A stretch of 33,983 nucleotides of DNA from an uncultured Bacteroidota bacterium (lineage in GTDB: Bacteria > Bacteroidota > Bacteroidia > Chitinophagales > Chitinophagaceae). Below, in pieces: positions 7,582-17,874 of the stretch (the first letter of the stretch is position 1; each line of letters starts with the position of its first letter). The translations under genes were made by a program, and so were the position numbers. The notes beneath the pieces are model-generated. The model was not told where the DNA came from. It saw nothing but the letters and a program-made list of their open reading frames with translations, and searched no databases. Location: contig CAMLGR010000035.1 in assembly GCA_946479615.1 (NCBI GenBank), forward strand, positions 1 to 33,983, in the 5' to 3' direction.

Positions 7582-8328
7582 CTACCCCAGAATCTCTTTC
7601 AACACCGGCAAGGTTCTCAACGTACCGAAATCCTGTATATGGAGGGCATAATATTTTTCGTAAGCATATAAAAGGTTTCGCCGGAACTCATGATTGAGTT
7701 TTATGCCCGCCAGTTCTTCCGGCTGCATGACCTTTAATAATTGAGATGTAATATCTGCCTGTTTTTCTTCCAGGAAATAGGGATGCGGCGGTCTTTCCGG
7801 TACAAAACTCCCCTCCCGGAGATCTAAAAATAAATTTCGCGCTGAATCCCTGTCATCGATCCTGAAACCAAAGAACATAGCTAAGTGTAATGCAAAGAAT
7901 AAAGGAAAATTAGCTGTGACGCTGTTCTCACTTTTATCAAGATGCATAAATGCATCTTCGGCAAAATTGAAAAGATCAGGATTGGGCTCGGGTTGTTTCA
8001 AACATTTGGTAAATAATTCTACCATAAAAAGCGCCACTGCATTTTTTTTAACATCCGTTAAGATATTTTGGTAAATATGCGCCCAGCGAAATTCTTTGAT
8101 GCGTTGTAGTTGTTTCAGCTCATTATGATATACGATCATATCAAGTATGGCGGAAGGCTGAAAAAGATTGGCCTTGCCACTTCCCTTTTTGGAAGACGTT
8201 CTCACTCCATTTATCAAATAAGATTGAATGCCGAATAATTCGGTGAAGATGGTAACGATCAGGCTGGTCTCTCCATACTTCACCGCGCGCAATACGATGC
8301 CTTTTGTCGGATAGAGTTTATCAGCCAT
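7582..8328 (-). CDS. recO: DNA repair protein RecO
   Basis: RecO works with RecF and RecR to load RecA on gapped DNA and to anneal single strands coated with SSB. The protein has 248 residues, the usual size. The N-terminal OB-fold (about 1-80) shows the family pattern TKGIVLRAVKYGETSLIVTIFTELFG and SYLINGVR. The rest is the helical C-terminal domain, with no zinc-binding cysteine cluster. The ATG at 8326-8328 follows the porZ stop codon by a single base (TAA-A-ATG on the - strand), so recO is probably translated from the porZ transcript. The 36-bp hairpin of element C lies beyond its 3' end. Confidence 0.93.
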   Translation of the reverse strand: MADKLYPTKGIVLRAVKYGETSLIVTIFTELFGIQSYLINGVRTSSKKGSGKANLFQPSAILDMIVYHNELKQLQRIKEFRWAHIYQNILTDVKKNAVALFMVELFTKCLKQPEPNPDLFNFAEDAFMHLDKSENSVTANFPLFFALHLAMFFGFRIDDRDSARNLFLDLREGSFVPERPPHPYFLEEKQADITSQLLKVMQPEELAGIKLNHEFRRNLLYAYEKYYALHIQDFGTLRTLPVLKEILG

Positions 8329-8329
8329 T

Positions 8330-10624
8330 TTATTTACTTACAAAAACAATTTTAGCTACTTTCTTTTCAACTTTCTGTTCATCATTTATTAAAACAAAAT
8401 AAATGCCTGTTGCGATTTTTCTTCCTTTGTAATCACGGCCGTCCCAAACAGCTTGTCCACCCAATGCCTTTGTCTGATATACTAATCTCCCATCCGGTTC
8501 AATGATCTTTACAATAGCATTATTCACCAATCCCCGGATAGCAATCGTGCCCGTATAGGAAGGAGGAACAGGATTCGGAAAGACCAGTACATTTTCATTT
8601 TTCTCCCCGCCCTCGGTCGCCGTGCTCCGGAAAGAACAAATTCCTTTCAGCGTTGCCATGAATACTTCGCCGGTTCTTCCATCGATCGCGATTTTTCTTA
8701 CATCATTGCTAAGTAAAGGGCTGTTTTCTTCGGTAAACTGGTAAATTACTTCTTCTCCTGTAGCGTTGATCAGCCACACACCGTTCTTCGTAGCGACCCA
8801 TTTTCTATCAGCACCATCTACTGCAATGCTCCGCACTTCTTCGCCATTAAATAAATATCCTGCAAAATTTCCCTGTTGCACGATCGGCCATATCGCTTCA
8901 CAGCCCTGGCCGGTAAATGTTTCCTGCGGACATTGTATCACGCCGATACCATTGGTAGTACCCACCCAGATAAAACCACTTTTATCTTTTGCCACACATA
9001 ACACATCTCCATCCGGCAAATTACCATTCCCCGCTCCCGGTCTGTATATCTTCCAGTGATCATCACCTGGATTATCGATAGAAGCGCCATGATCATAGCA
9101 GATAAGCCCACCGCCTTTGACCGCTACGATCCATTTATAATTATTATCGTCAACCAATATTTGTGTCAATGCATTTTCTGTTAATGAAAACGGCACCGAA
9201 AATTTCTGCCAGCTTCCATCGCTCTTGCGAACAAGCAATGGCTGCAAAGCGCCATAGTTGGATATCCAGAGATTATTTTCAAAATCGAAAGCCAGCCCTG
9301 AAATACGATAACTGGTAGGATCACCAATCGCCGCTCCGATCAATCCCTGTTTGAATATCTCGAATGATTGTTCTGTCTTTATATGCAGCAAGCCACCGCC
9401 ATAGGAACCTGCCCAGGGCGTTTGATCGCGCGGATCGATAGCAATAGTTATATAATCAAGTAAAGTATCGAGTTGTGAAAAACGGTAGCGGTTGATATTG
9501 CTCCATTGTCCTTCTTTCAGGATATAGATCCCGTTGCCATTGTATTGATAGTTCCATGCTTCGTTGACCTCTCCCGCTGTTGCATAGAATACATTATTTA
9601 CCGATACCATTTCTCCACTGGCTGTTGCTTCTGGCGAATTGGGCTTGTATTGTTCATACGAAGAAGCAGTAAAATGAGAGAGCCCGCCAAACTGGTCAGC
9701 GATCCAGGGATCGTTTTGTACCAGTATAGTTTTACGTGGTAAAGAAATAGCCACCGGCTGGCTGATGGTGCGCACAAGACCTCCATCAGGATTGAGGATC
9801 GTCACCTTGCTTTCGCCGGTTGGTTTGCGCTGGCAAAGCGTGATCTTATTCTCCGAGATATTACTGTTGGTGATCGGCCAGCCATTTTCAAATAAGAAAC
9901 TCCAGTTGGTACCGGTCTGTACAAATAACGAATCATTTTTTTGCAGGATCACCTTGCCTTGTACCGTCATTACATTCTGGCAGGCACCTGCTGATAAACC
10001 GTTAGCAGCACCCACTAATTGCCAGTTGGCATAATCGGCAGGATTAGCTGTGTTCAGTGCTGTCTTTTTCAATCCTTCTTCTGTTGCGGCATAGAAAAAA
10101 CCGGGATCGCTGGTGATGCCGTTTATTTTCACCTGGCCACCGCCATTGCCAATGAACCAGGAATCCTTTACTTCATAACGTTCGCCATCGATAACAATGA
10201 TACCAAGACCGGTAGACAGATAATAATTTTTGCCAAGCGGATAAATCGCATAGATATTTTTATCGCCGATAACATTGTCGCGCTTTATATCCGACAGGTT
10301 GATGATATCGTTGCGATAGATGATATCGATATTGCTGTTGTTATAGGCAATAAAAAGTTTAGCATTGGCGGCATCGTAGCTGATAGTGGAAATGCCGGTT
10401 TCGCTGAGACCGGTGATACGGCTCCATCGTTCGATTGTATTGGTTTTATCTACTGTGAATAAACTATAAGGAGTAGCGCAAAAGATCTTATTATCTCCAT
10501 ACGCCACATCGATAGCGCTGTTATAAGGCAGGTGTTCGCGCCAGAGACCGACAGGGGGTAACGGTTGCTGGGCTGCCAGGCAGATCGTTGTCATCAGCCC
10601 TGTTATCAATAATAAAAATCTCAC
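8330..10624 (-). CDS. porZ: PorZ-like secreted propeller protein of the type IX secretion system
   Basis: This 764-residue exported protein has a signal peptide (about 1-18) and a start resembling PorZ (LPPVGLWREHLPYNSAIDVAYGDNKIFCATPYSLF). The middle is built of WD-like blades typical of two seven-bladed propellers, for example WVATKNGVWLIN and GTTNGIGVI. The last about 75 residues form a T9SS C-terminal sorting domain (VFPNPVPPSYTGTIAI ... GIYFVLINDEQ). In Porphyromonas gingivalis PorZ sits in the cell-surface attachment complex with PorU, PorQ and PorV and helps deliver anionic lipopolysaccharide; the same role here is inferred from homology. The name is moderately certain, because other surface propeller proteins carry similar domains. 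recO follows after one base. Confidence 0.8.
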   Translation of the reverse strand: MRFLLLITGLMTTICLAAQQPLPPVGLWREHLPYNSAIDVAYGDNKIFCATPYSLFTVDKTNTIERWSRITGLSETGISTISYDAANAKLFIAYNNSNIDIIYRNDIINLSDIKRDNVIGDKNIYAIYPLGKNYYLSTGLGIIVIDGERYEVKDSWFIGNGGGQVKINGITSDPGFFYAATEEGLKKTALNTANPADYANWQLVGAANGLSAGACQNVMTVQGKVILQKNDSLFVQTGTNWSFLFENGWPITNSNISENKITLCQRKPTGESKVTILNPDGGLVRTISQPVAISLPRKTILVQNDPWIADQFGGLSHFTASSYEQYKPNSPEATASGEMVSVNNVFYATAGEVNEAWNYQYNGNGIYILKEGQWSNINRYRFSQLDTLLDYITIAIDPRDQTPWAGSYGGGLLHIKTEQSFEIFKQGLIGAAIGDPTSYRISGLAFDFENNLWISNYGALQPLLVRKSDGSWQKFSVPFSLTENALTQILVDDNNYKWIVAVKGGGLICYDHGASIDNPGDDHWKIYRPGAGNGNLPDGDVLCVAKDKSGFIWVGTTNGIGVIQCPQETFTGQGCEAIWPIVQQGNFAGYLFNGEEVRSIAVDGADRKWVATKNGVWLINATGEEVIYQFTEENSPLLSNDVRKIAIDGRTGEVFMATLKGICSFRSTATEGGEKNENVLVFPNPVPPSYTGTIAIRGLVNNAIVKIIEPDGRLVYQTKALGGQAVWDGRDYKGRKIATGIYFVLINDEQKVEKKVAKIVFVSK

Positions 10625-10628
10625 GTAT

Positions 10629-10636
10629 CAAAAATA
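10629..10636 (-). promoter_or_regulatory. -7 box TATTTTTG directly upstream of porZ
   Basis: On the - strand the sequence TATTTTTG matches the Bacteroidota -7 consensus TAnnTTTG exactly and ends only 4 bases before the porZ ATG. The transcript would therefore be leaderless or nearly so. I find no convincing TTTG at the expected -33 distance. Confidence 0.45.
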
Positions 10637-10704
10637 TCTCAAACAGGTGAAACGGGAAGGGAAGGTTTTAAAAGCCAGAGCCGGGAATCATTTCCCCTGC
10701 TGGT

Positions 10705-10738
10705 TTTGGTATGGTAATAGTGATCATTTTTATGTTTC
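10705..10738 (+). promoter_or_regulatory. Possible promoter of the RND transporter gene
   Basis: TTTG (10705-10708) is followed after 22 bases by TATGTTTC (10731-10738), one base from the TAnnTTTG consensus. The spacing is slightly long. The start codon is at 10787, giving a leader of about 45 bases. Confidence 0.35.
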
Positions 10739-10786
10739 TTTGCAGCATCTTATGATTCACCATTTTGCATTTTAACAATAGTACCT

Positions 10787-13150
10787 ATGTGGCGAAAACT
10801 CGGACAATTTATTCTTGCTTACCGTTGGCCTCTTCTTATTATTCTTGCCATAGCCACAGCTGTGATGGGCTACTGGGCTTCTAAAGTAGAACTGAGTTAC
10901 GAATTTTCACGAGCTATTCCTGTTAATGATCCCGTCAATAAAGTATACCAGGCATTTAAAAAGAAATATGGCCAGGATGGCAACCTGCTGGTAGCTGGTA
11001 TAGAAACAAAAGACCTTTTCCAGGAAAAAACATTTAATGATTATGCCACGCTTCACCGGGAACTGAAAGCCGTAAAAGGAGTGATCGATGTTATCTCCGT
11101 TCCTTCCGCTGTTAACCTGGTAAAAGACCCGGAGACAGAGAAACTGAATGCCGTGCAGGTATTCCCAGACAAGACATTATCGCAGGCAGATATTGATAGC
11201 TCCAAAAATGTTTTTCTCAGCCTGCCTTTTTACCGTGATCTTTTATACAACCCGCAGACAAATGCCTGGCTGATGGGGATCAGCATCAATAAGGATGTAA
11301 TGAATTCTCCCAAAAGAAATGTAGTAGTGGAAGATATCCGGGCATTAACTGAAAAATTCGGACAACAACATCAGCTTGACATTCATCTCAGCGGTTTACC
11401 TCTTATCCGTACCGAACTTTCTACACGTATTGCCAATGAAATGAAATGGTTCCTGCTGGCATCAGTGGTATTATCGGCTCTTATTCTCCTGCTATTTTTC
11501 CGTTCTTTTGGTTCTATGCTTTTATCACTCGGGGTAGTGATCATCGGTGTATTATGGAGCCTGGGTACTATGCATTTATTGGGATATAAAATCACCTTGC
11601 TGACTGCTCTTATCCCCCCATTGATCGTAGTAATAGGAATTCCCAATTGTATTTACTTTCTTAATAAATATCATACGGCTTATAATGATACGGCTGAAAA
11701 AAATCCGGCTGATGCGCGCAGGCAATCATTGGTAACAATGGTAGACAGGATGGGGATCGTTACCCTGTTCTGTAATCTTTCTGCTGCTATCGGATTTGCT
11801 GTATTTGCATTGACAAAAAGTGAAATTCTGCAGGAATTTGGAATCGTAGCAGGTATCAATATCATGGCCCTGTTTTTCATTTCATTGGTATTGATCCCTA
11901 CGGTACTGAGTTTATTACCAGCGCCTAAACCCAAACACACAAAATATATCGATAGTCCGCGCCTCAACCGCTGGCTGGACCGGCTGGAGCGATGGTCGCT
12001 CAATCACCGGAAGTTTGTATTTGCCGTTACCATTCTTATTATTGGTTTTTCCATCGCGGGGATTTTCCGGTTGAAAAGTGTGGGATATATCGTTGACGAT
12101 CTTCCGAAAACAGATAAGATCTATACCGATCTGAAATTTTTTGAAAAGAATTTCAAGGGTGTTATGCCATTGGAAATATTGGTAGATACAAAGAAAAAAT
12201 ATGGCATCACCCGTAACCTGAACAACCTGCTACGGATTGATTCTTTATCTGCTTACCTGGCAGCCAGGCCGGAAATAGGCAAGCCGTTAAGTATTGCCGA
12301 AGGGCTGAAATTCGCCAAACAAGCATTTTTTGAAGGGGATAGCAGCAATTATTCCATGCCTACAGAATATCTCTTGCCTGGTCTCGCTGGTTACCTGAGC
12401 ATGAAAGGCGATACAGCCGCCAGCAAGAATTCTTTCGGCAAGCTGGTTTCAACATTTATGGACAGTTCGCGGCAGGAGGCCCGGATCAGTATTAATATGT
12501 CGGATGTCGGCACCACGCATTTACCGGAACTATTGGACAGCATCCAGACAAGGGCCAACCAGCTTTTTGATACTGCCAATTATAAAGTAACCCTGACCGG
12601 CACAAGTGTTACGTTCCTGAAGGGAAGCAGTTTTATCATCAACGGGCTTAAGGATAGTATTTTCTGGGCTTTTATCCTGATAGCGGTATGTATGCTCTAC
12701 CTGTTCCGTTCTGCCCGGATATTATTATGTTCATTGATCCCGAATGTGATCCCCCTGGTGATCACGGCGGGTGTTATGGGTTGGGTGGGGATACCATTGA
12801 AACCTTCTACTGTATTGGTTTTCAGTGTGGCACTCGGTATTGCTATCGATATTACGATACGTTTCCTGGTCAATTACAAGCAGGAACTCCCCCACCAGCA
12901 GTATGATGTAAAGGAAACGGTGATAGAGACCATTCACAGCACGGGTATCAGCATTATTTATACTTCCCTGGTGTTGATTGCAGGGTTTATCATATTCAGT
13001 TTCAGTGGGTTCGGTGGCACACAAGCCTTGGGCTGGCTCACTTCCCTGACCCTTGTGACGGCTACTCTTACCAACCTGGTCTTATTGCCTGCATTGTTAA
13101 TAAGCCTGATCCGGTATAAGAAAAAAAAATCCGCGCAGCATAAGCTGTAA
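10787..13150 (+). CDS. RND/MMPL-family efflux or lipid transporter
   Basis: This 787-residue inner-membrane transporter comprises two repeated halves. Each half has one membrane helix, a large periplasmic domain and a block of five helices. The first helix is at about 15-33 (WPLLIILAIATAVMGYWAS). The first helix block runs from about 221 to 378 and includes the sterol-sensing-like stretch ILLLFFRSFGSMLLSLGVVI; the second helix block lies in the last about 170 residues (FSVALGIAIDITIRFLVNYK). The length is below that of tripartite AcrB-type pumps (about 1040), which fits the MMPL/hydrophobe exporter branch that moves lipids or hydrophobic compounds. No membrane-fusion protein or TolC gene is adjacent, so the substrate is unknown. 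The gene is divergent from porZ. Confidence 0.9.
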   Translation: MWRKLGQFILAYRWPLLIILAIATAVMGYWASKVELSYEFSRAIPVNDPVNKVYQAFKKKYGQDGNLLVAGIETKDLFQEKTFNDYATLHRELKAVKGVIDVISVPSAVNLVKDPETEKLNAVQVFPDKTLSQADIDSSKNVFLSLPFYRDLLYNPQTNAWLMGISINKDVMNSPKRNVVVEDIRALTEKFGQQHQLDIHLSGLPLIRTELSTRIANEMKWFLLASVVLSALILLLFFRSFGSMLLSLGVVIIGVLWSLGTMHLLGYKITLLTALIPPLIVVIGIPNCIYFLNKYHTAYNDTAEKNPADARRQSLVTMVDRMGIVTLFCNLSAAIGFAVFALTKSEILQEFGIVAGINIMALFFISLVLIPTVLSLLPAPKPKHTKYIDSPRLNRWLDRLERWSLNHRKFVFAVTILIIGFSIAGIFRLKSVGYIVDDLPKTDKIYTDLKFFEKNFKGVMPLEILVDTKKKYGITRNLNNLLRIDSLSAYLAARPEIGKPLSIAEGLKFAKQAFFEGDSSNYSMPTEYLLPGLAGYLSMKGDTAASKNSFGKLVSTFMDSSRQEARISINMSDVGTTHLPELLDSIQTRANQLFDTANYKVTLTGTSVTFLKGSSFIINGLKDSIFWAFILIAVCMLYLFRSARILLCSLIPNVIPLVITAGVMGWVGIPLKPSTVLVFSVALGIAIDITIRFLVNYKQELPHQQYDVKETVIETIHSTGISIIYTSLVLIAGFIIFSFSGFGGTQALGWLTSLTLVTATLTNLVLLPALLISLIRYKKKKSAQHKL

Positions 13151-13167
13151 AAGGATTGTCATACCTG

Positions 13168-13188
13168 TTTCCCCTTGCACTGGGGAAA
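13168..13188 (+). terminator. Weak hairpin after the RND transporter gene
   Basis: A 7-bp stem (TTTCCCC / GGGGAAA) with a short loop lies about 20 bases after the stop codon. An A-run rather than a T-run follows on the + strand, so it is only a weak candidate for a terminator. Confidence 0.35.
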
Positions 13189-13256
13189 AAATTGATCGTG
13201 ATTATTTACTGGATTAAGGTAAAAGAAAGGCATTTTCAAGATTTTTTATTCACAAG

Positions 13257-13288
13257 TTTGCTTTATTTTAGCAACTTGTTATTTTTTG
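13257..13288 (+). promoter_or_regulatory. Bacteroidota-type promoter of the susC operon
   Basis: TTTG (13257-13260) is followed after 19 bases by TATTTTTTG (13280-13288), which is the TAnnTTTG box with one extra T. Spacing and sequence fit the known Bacteroidota primary-sigma promoter. Transcription would begin near 13293, leaving an A-rich leader of about 40 bases before the susC ATG at 13334. I see no Shine-Dalgarno sequence. Confidence 0.6.
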
Positions 13289-13333
13289 CACGGGCTACGG
13301 CTATTTTATATATATACTAAAACTAAAAAGCAC

Positions 13334-16300
13334 ATGAGAAAACTGTTACTTGCACTAACAGCGTTCCTGTATATTACAGGACAGTTGGCTGCACAGAAAG
13401 TTGTCACCGGTAAGGTAACCGATGAACAAGGAAAACCTCTCGCCAATGTATCAGTAACCATTAAAGGTTCCAAGACTGGTACAGTTACAAAATCAGACGG
13501 ATCTTATTCTTTATCTATCCCAGAAGGCGCTAAAGCGTTGGTGTTCTCTGCTGTGGATATGGTTTCTTCAGAAGTGTCGATCGGTTCACAAACCGTGATC
13601 AACCCTGCTTTGAAAGCAGAAGACAAAACACTTTCTGAGGTAATCGTGGTAGGTTACCAATCGATCAAGAAATCGGAGGTAACGGGTGCTGTAGCCAGGG
13701 TTGATGGTTCTGAAATAGCACAAAAACCCGTTGGATCATTCACCCAGCTTTTACAAGGTAAAGCTACAGGTGTACAGGTAACCGGCTCAAGCGGTCGTCC
13801 TGGCGCTAACGCTTACATCCGTGTAAGAGGTACAGGTTCTATCAACGCTTCCAACGAGCCATTGATCATCCTCGATGGTATTCCGATCAGTGGTGTTGCT
13901 TACAACATGCTTAACCCAAATGATATTGAAGATATCGCAGTGTTAAAAGATGCGGCTTCACAAGCTATCTACGGTTCAAGAGCTGCAAATGGTGTATTGG
14001 TAATCACCACCAAGAAAGGTAAAAGCAAACCAGAGGTTCGTTACTCTTTCCAATATGGTAGTTCCAAAGCACAGGAGTTAAAAAATCTGGAATTGATGAA
14101 CAGCCGTCAGAAACTGCAGTATGAGTTTGAAGGCAATAAATCAAACCCTATCATCGATACGATGATCGCTAACCGTGTTGCTTCAGGCGCTTTCCCTGCT
14201 AATAGCAGTCTGTTCACTATCACACCTGCACAAAGAGAAGCGCTGTGGTCTTTATTGGAAAGCCGGGGTGCCGGTAACTGGGCTGATTACCTGTTACAGG
14301 ACGGTCGCGTTATGATGAATGAAATCTCCGTATCAGGAGCTTCCAGTAAATTCAAATATTATTTCTCTTTCAACAAGAATGATAACGATGGTGTGCTGTA
14401 TGGTTCTTACTGGAACAGAACAGGTGGCCGTTTCAATGCTGAATACGCTGCTACAGACTGGTTTAGAATGGGAAGCAACATCGGTGTTTCTTACAGTAAA
14501 GAAAACAACGTAAGGTCTTTGTACAATACACAGAATGCCTATGCATCCCTGTTTATCTTCAACCCTTACGAGCCTGTTTACCTGGCTGATGGGAAAACGT
14601 ATAATTCAACTTTCTCCGGATATTCTCCGCTGGAAGGGACTGACAAGAACCCAAGTCTTCAAAACAGGTTATCTACTTACGGAACCTTTTTTGGGGAAGC
14701 AAAATTCTTCAAACACCTGACACTGAAAAGCCAGGTAGGTATTAACTATAATACATTGAATTTTGAAAATTATCTGGAGCCAGGATCTAACCTTGCTTCT
14801 ATTTTAGGTTATAACCAAAAGAACGATGGTGGTAACCAGGATTATACATTTGTAATCACCAATACCGGTACATGGATTCAGTCAATTGGTGACAATCACA
14901 ATATCAATGTGCTCGTAGGACAAGAGTGGACAAAGAACAGGTTCTATAGCTATTCTTTGACTGCCCGTGGTTTTCCTACAGCTTCTGTAACTACTCTGGA
15001 TAATGCCGGTAGTGCTACTGGTGCTACTACCAGCCGTAGTGACTGGGCTTTGAGTTCCTATTTTGCCAACCTGCAATATGATTTCGCCAAGAAATACTAT
15101 TTAACAGCAAGTGGTCGTCGTGATGGATCTTCCCGTTTCGGTGCCAACAAGCGCTTTGCCAATTTCTGGGCCGTTGGTCTGACCTGGGATGTCCGTAAAG
15201 AAGATTTCCTGAAGTTTGATGCATTGAGCACATTGAAACTCAGAACTTCAGTTGGTACATCAGGTACTGTTCCTTCTGGTTTGTATGATAACCTGGGTGT
15301 ATATTCATTATCCGCGGCTAAGTACAGCGATCTTCCTGCAGCCACGCCAGCCCGTCTCCCTAACCCAGATCTTACCTGGGAAGAAAACCATAATTACGAT
15401 ATCGGTATCGACTTCGGTTTCTTCAAGAACAGGCTTAACGGATCACTTGATTATTATAAAAGAAAAACCAACAACCTGATCTATGATAAGAACGTATCCC
15501 AGACAACAGGTTTTGCATCTTTCACCAGCAACGTTGGTAATCTTCAAAACATGGGATATGAAGTTTCTCTGAACGGAGATGTAATTAGAGGAAAAGATCT
15601 CACGATCAATATTTTTGCAAGTTATTCTCACAATGACAACAAGATCCTGAAACTTTATTCTGATAACGTACCTAAAACTCTTTCTTATTTCGCAGTTGGT
15701 CAGCCCGTATTTACTTATTACCTGAACCGTTGGGCTGGTGTTAACCCTGCAGATGGTAAAAACCTTTTTTATAAGGCAGATGGTAGCCTGACAGAAGCTT
15801 ACCTCGCCAGTGATGCCGTTTTATTGAAAGGAAAATCTCCACAGGTTAAATGGTATGGTAGTTTCGGAACTGATATCTCTTACACAGGATTCTAAGCTAA
15901 TGTTCAATTCTATTATTCAGGTGGTAACTACATCATGAACTATCAGTGGGGAAATGGCGCAAGTGAAGGTGAAAGCATTTCTGATAATCAATTCACAGAA
16001 GCCGCTGACTACTGGAAAAAACCAGGTGATATCGTAAGATATGCTAACCTGAACGATCTTACACAACGTGTTACTTTCGATAGTGATAAATATCTTCAAA
16101 AAGGAGATTACGTTTCCCTGAGAGATGTAACAATTGGTTATACTACTCCAAAATCATTATCTGACAAATTACATATCACTTCCTTACGTTTCTATGTTCA
16201 GGGTACTAACCTCTGGATTGGTACTAAATTCAAAGGACTGGTTGAGGTAGGTGAAGCGAATGGTGAATCAGGCTTGGTAAGCCCGGGTTTATATAACCTG

Positions 16301-16354
16301 TATGGTCAACCACAATTACGTGCGCTTACTTTCGGAGTTGATGTAAGATTCTAA
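13334..16354 (+). pseudogene. SusC/RagA TonB-dependent outer-membrane receptor interrupted by an in-frame TAA
   Basis: SusC-family receptors import oligosaccharides or peptides captured by SusD, using TonB energy. Without the stop, the ORF would span 1006 codons, a normal SusC length. Visible parts are a signal peptide (MRKLLLALTAFLYITGQLAA), a carboxypeptidase-regulatory-like domain (VVTGKVTDEQGKPLANVSV), a TonB box region (LSEVIVVGYQ), a plug (LLQGKATGVQVTGSSGRPG, AASQAIYGSRAANGV) and a barrel ending in the C-terminal strand FGVDVRF. A TAA at 15893-15895 follows TDISYTGF. The same frame then continues with ANVQFYYSGGN for 152 residues to the natural stop, without any shift. The 853-residue product would lack the last barrel strands and the C-terminal signal for BAM assembly. 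The cause may be a recent nonsense mutation, a sequencing error or readthrough. The ATG at 13334 is chosen because it begins the signal peptide. Confidence 0.9.
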
Positions 16355-16375
16355 CTTATTAAAACAAATTCTATT

Positions 16376-17839
16376 ATGAAAAAGGTATTAATTATAATTT
16401 TGGCAGCAACGATCGGCATTTCTTCTTGCAGCAAGAAGAAGCTGGAGTTGTATCCTTATAACCAGGTTGAAACTTCACAGGCATTTAATACAGAGACGGA
16501 TATCAATCTGGCCCTTAATGGTATGTATGCCGGCTTAAGGACTTCCGGTTCTTATTTTGTAAACGGTGTATGGAATATTATCGCCGATGTACTGGCAGAT
16601 AACCTTATCACTGATAAAAGTGGCCCTGGCCGTGGTACATTGGTAACATACGGCGAATGGCGTTATACCGGCCAGAATACATTTGGTTTCTTTGCTGGCG
16701 GATATACTATTACAAGAAGAGCCAATGCGATCCTGGAGAACATTGACAGGTTTGCTGATGGTACCTTCAAGAACAACGCCAAGGGTGAGGCTCTTGCTTT
16801 AAGAGCTATGGTTTATTTTGATATGGCAAGAGTTTATAGCAAAACATATTTAAATGCTTCTGCTACCGATTCTACCATGCCTTATGTAACCTCAACAGAT
16901 CCTACGATCACTCCTGCCAAAGAACCGGTAAAAGGTTTCTATGACAAAGTAATTGCTGATCTGGAACTGGCAAAAACGCTGATTAACAACAATTCTGTTG
17001 CCAACAGCACGAATGTGTACCGCCTGACGAAAAGAGCTGTGTCTGCATTACTTTCCCGCGTATACTTATACAAAGGTGATTGGGCTAATTGCATCGCAGC
17101 TTCTACTGAAGCATTGACAGCTACTCCTGATCTTCCCAGCAGAACTGCTTTCCCTGGAATATGGCAGGATGATGCGTCAAACGCAGGTGTTCTGTTCAAA
17201 GTAAGAAACTCAACATTGGATAACTTAAATGCTCAGGGAGTTAACTACTATCAGATCGTAGCCAACGAGAAGAAATCAGAATACCTGGTCGAGTATAATT
17301 TCAGGCAAATGTTCATTGCTTCTGATATCAGGTCATCTACTTATATTCAGACCGGCCCCTTCAACTCTAACCAATACAACCACGTTATTAAATATAACGG
17401 CAGACCAAGCACACCACTCGGCGTGGTTGATGGTAAAGTGTTAAGGACGGCTGAAGTGATATTAAACCGCATGGAAGCTTATTACAAGAGCTCCAATATA
17501 CCAGCTGCTGTAGCTGACCTCGTATTGCTGAAAGCAAACAGGTACTCAGGTTATGATGCCGCTACCACAACGGACCTGGCTCTGACAGGCGCTCCATTGC
17601 TGGATTCCATCTACACACAACGCAGACTGGAACTCGCTTTTGAAGGTGACCGTTTCTGGGATCTGAAAAGAAGAAATCTGCCAGTAGTAAGAGATGGTAC
17701 CAAGGGTGATAAAGCTGACGGTACAGGTATTCCTTTCGTATTTACTTCATTACCTGCTGGTGATAACAAATTCCAGTTGCCTTTTCCTCAGTCCGAAATC
17801 AACTTTAACCTGAATTTGAAACAAAATCCTGGCTATTAA
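16376..17839 (+). CDS. SusD/RagB-family nutrient-binding lipoprotein
   Basis: This 487-residue surface lipoprotein caps the SusC channel and binds the nutrient. The signal peptide ends in the lipobox GISSC, with the lipidated cysteine at 18 followed by SKKK. The typical N-terminal pattern (LELYPYNQVETSQAFNTETDINLALNGMYAGLR) is present, TPR-like helices follow, and the C-terminal signature RRLELAFEGDRFWDLKRR lies at 416-433. It ends in the usual NLKQNPGY. It begins 21 bases after the interrupted susC and is probably in the same operon. No glycoside hydrolase, peptidase or sensor gene is adjacent, so the ligand cannot be predicted from context. Its own frame is intact, so any decay of the system is confined to susC. 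Confidence 0.95.
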   Translation: MKKVLIIILAATIGISSCSKKKLELYPYNQVETSQAFNTETDINLALNGMYAGLRTSGSYFVNGVWNIIADVLADNLITDKSGPGRGTLVTYGEWRYTGQNTFGFFAGGYTITRRANAILENIDRFADGTFKNNAKGEALALRAMVYFDMARVYSKTYLNASATDSTMPYVTSTDPTITPAKEPVKGFYDKVIADLELAKTLINNNSVANSTNVYRLTKRAVSALLSRVYLYKGDWANCIAASTEALTATPDLPSRTAFPGIWQDDASNAGVLFKVRNSTLDNLNAQGVNYYQIVANEKKSEYLVEYNFRQMFIASDIRSSTYIQTGPFNSNQYNHVIKYNGRPSTPLGVVDGKVLRTAEVILNRMEAYYKSSNIPAAVADLVLLKANRYSGYDAATTTDLALTGAPLLDSIYTQRRLELAFEGDRFWDLKRRNLPVVRDGTKGDKADGTGIPFVFTSLPAGDNKFQLPFPQSEINFNLNLKQNPGY

Positions 17840-17874
17840 GTCGGTATTATATCAATTACTAATAATACACTATT

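Noticed and set aside
15893..15895. Programmed stop-codon readthrough or selenocysteine-like recoding in susC
   Set aside because: The stop is TAA, not TGA, and no recoding stem was recognised; mutation or sequence error is simpler, so it is annotated as an interrupted gene.
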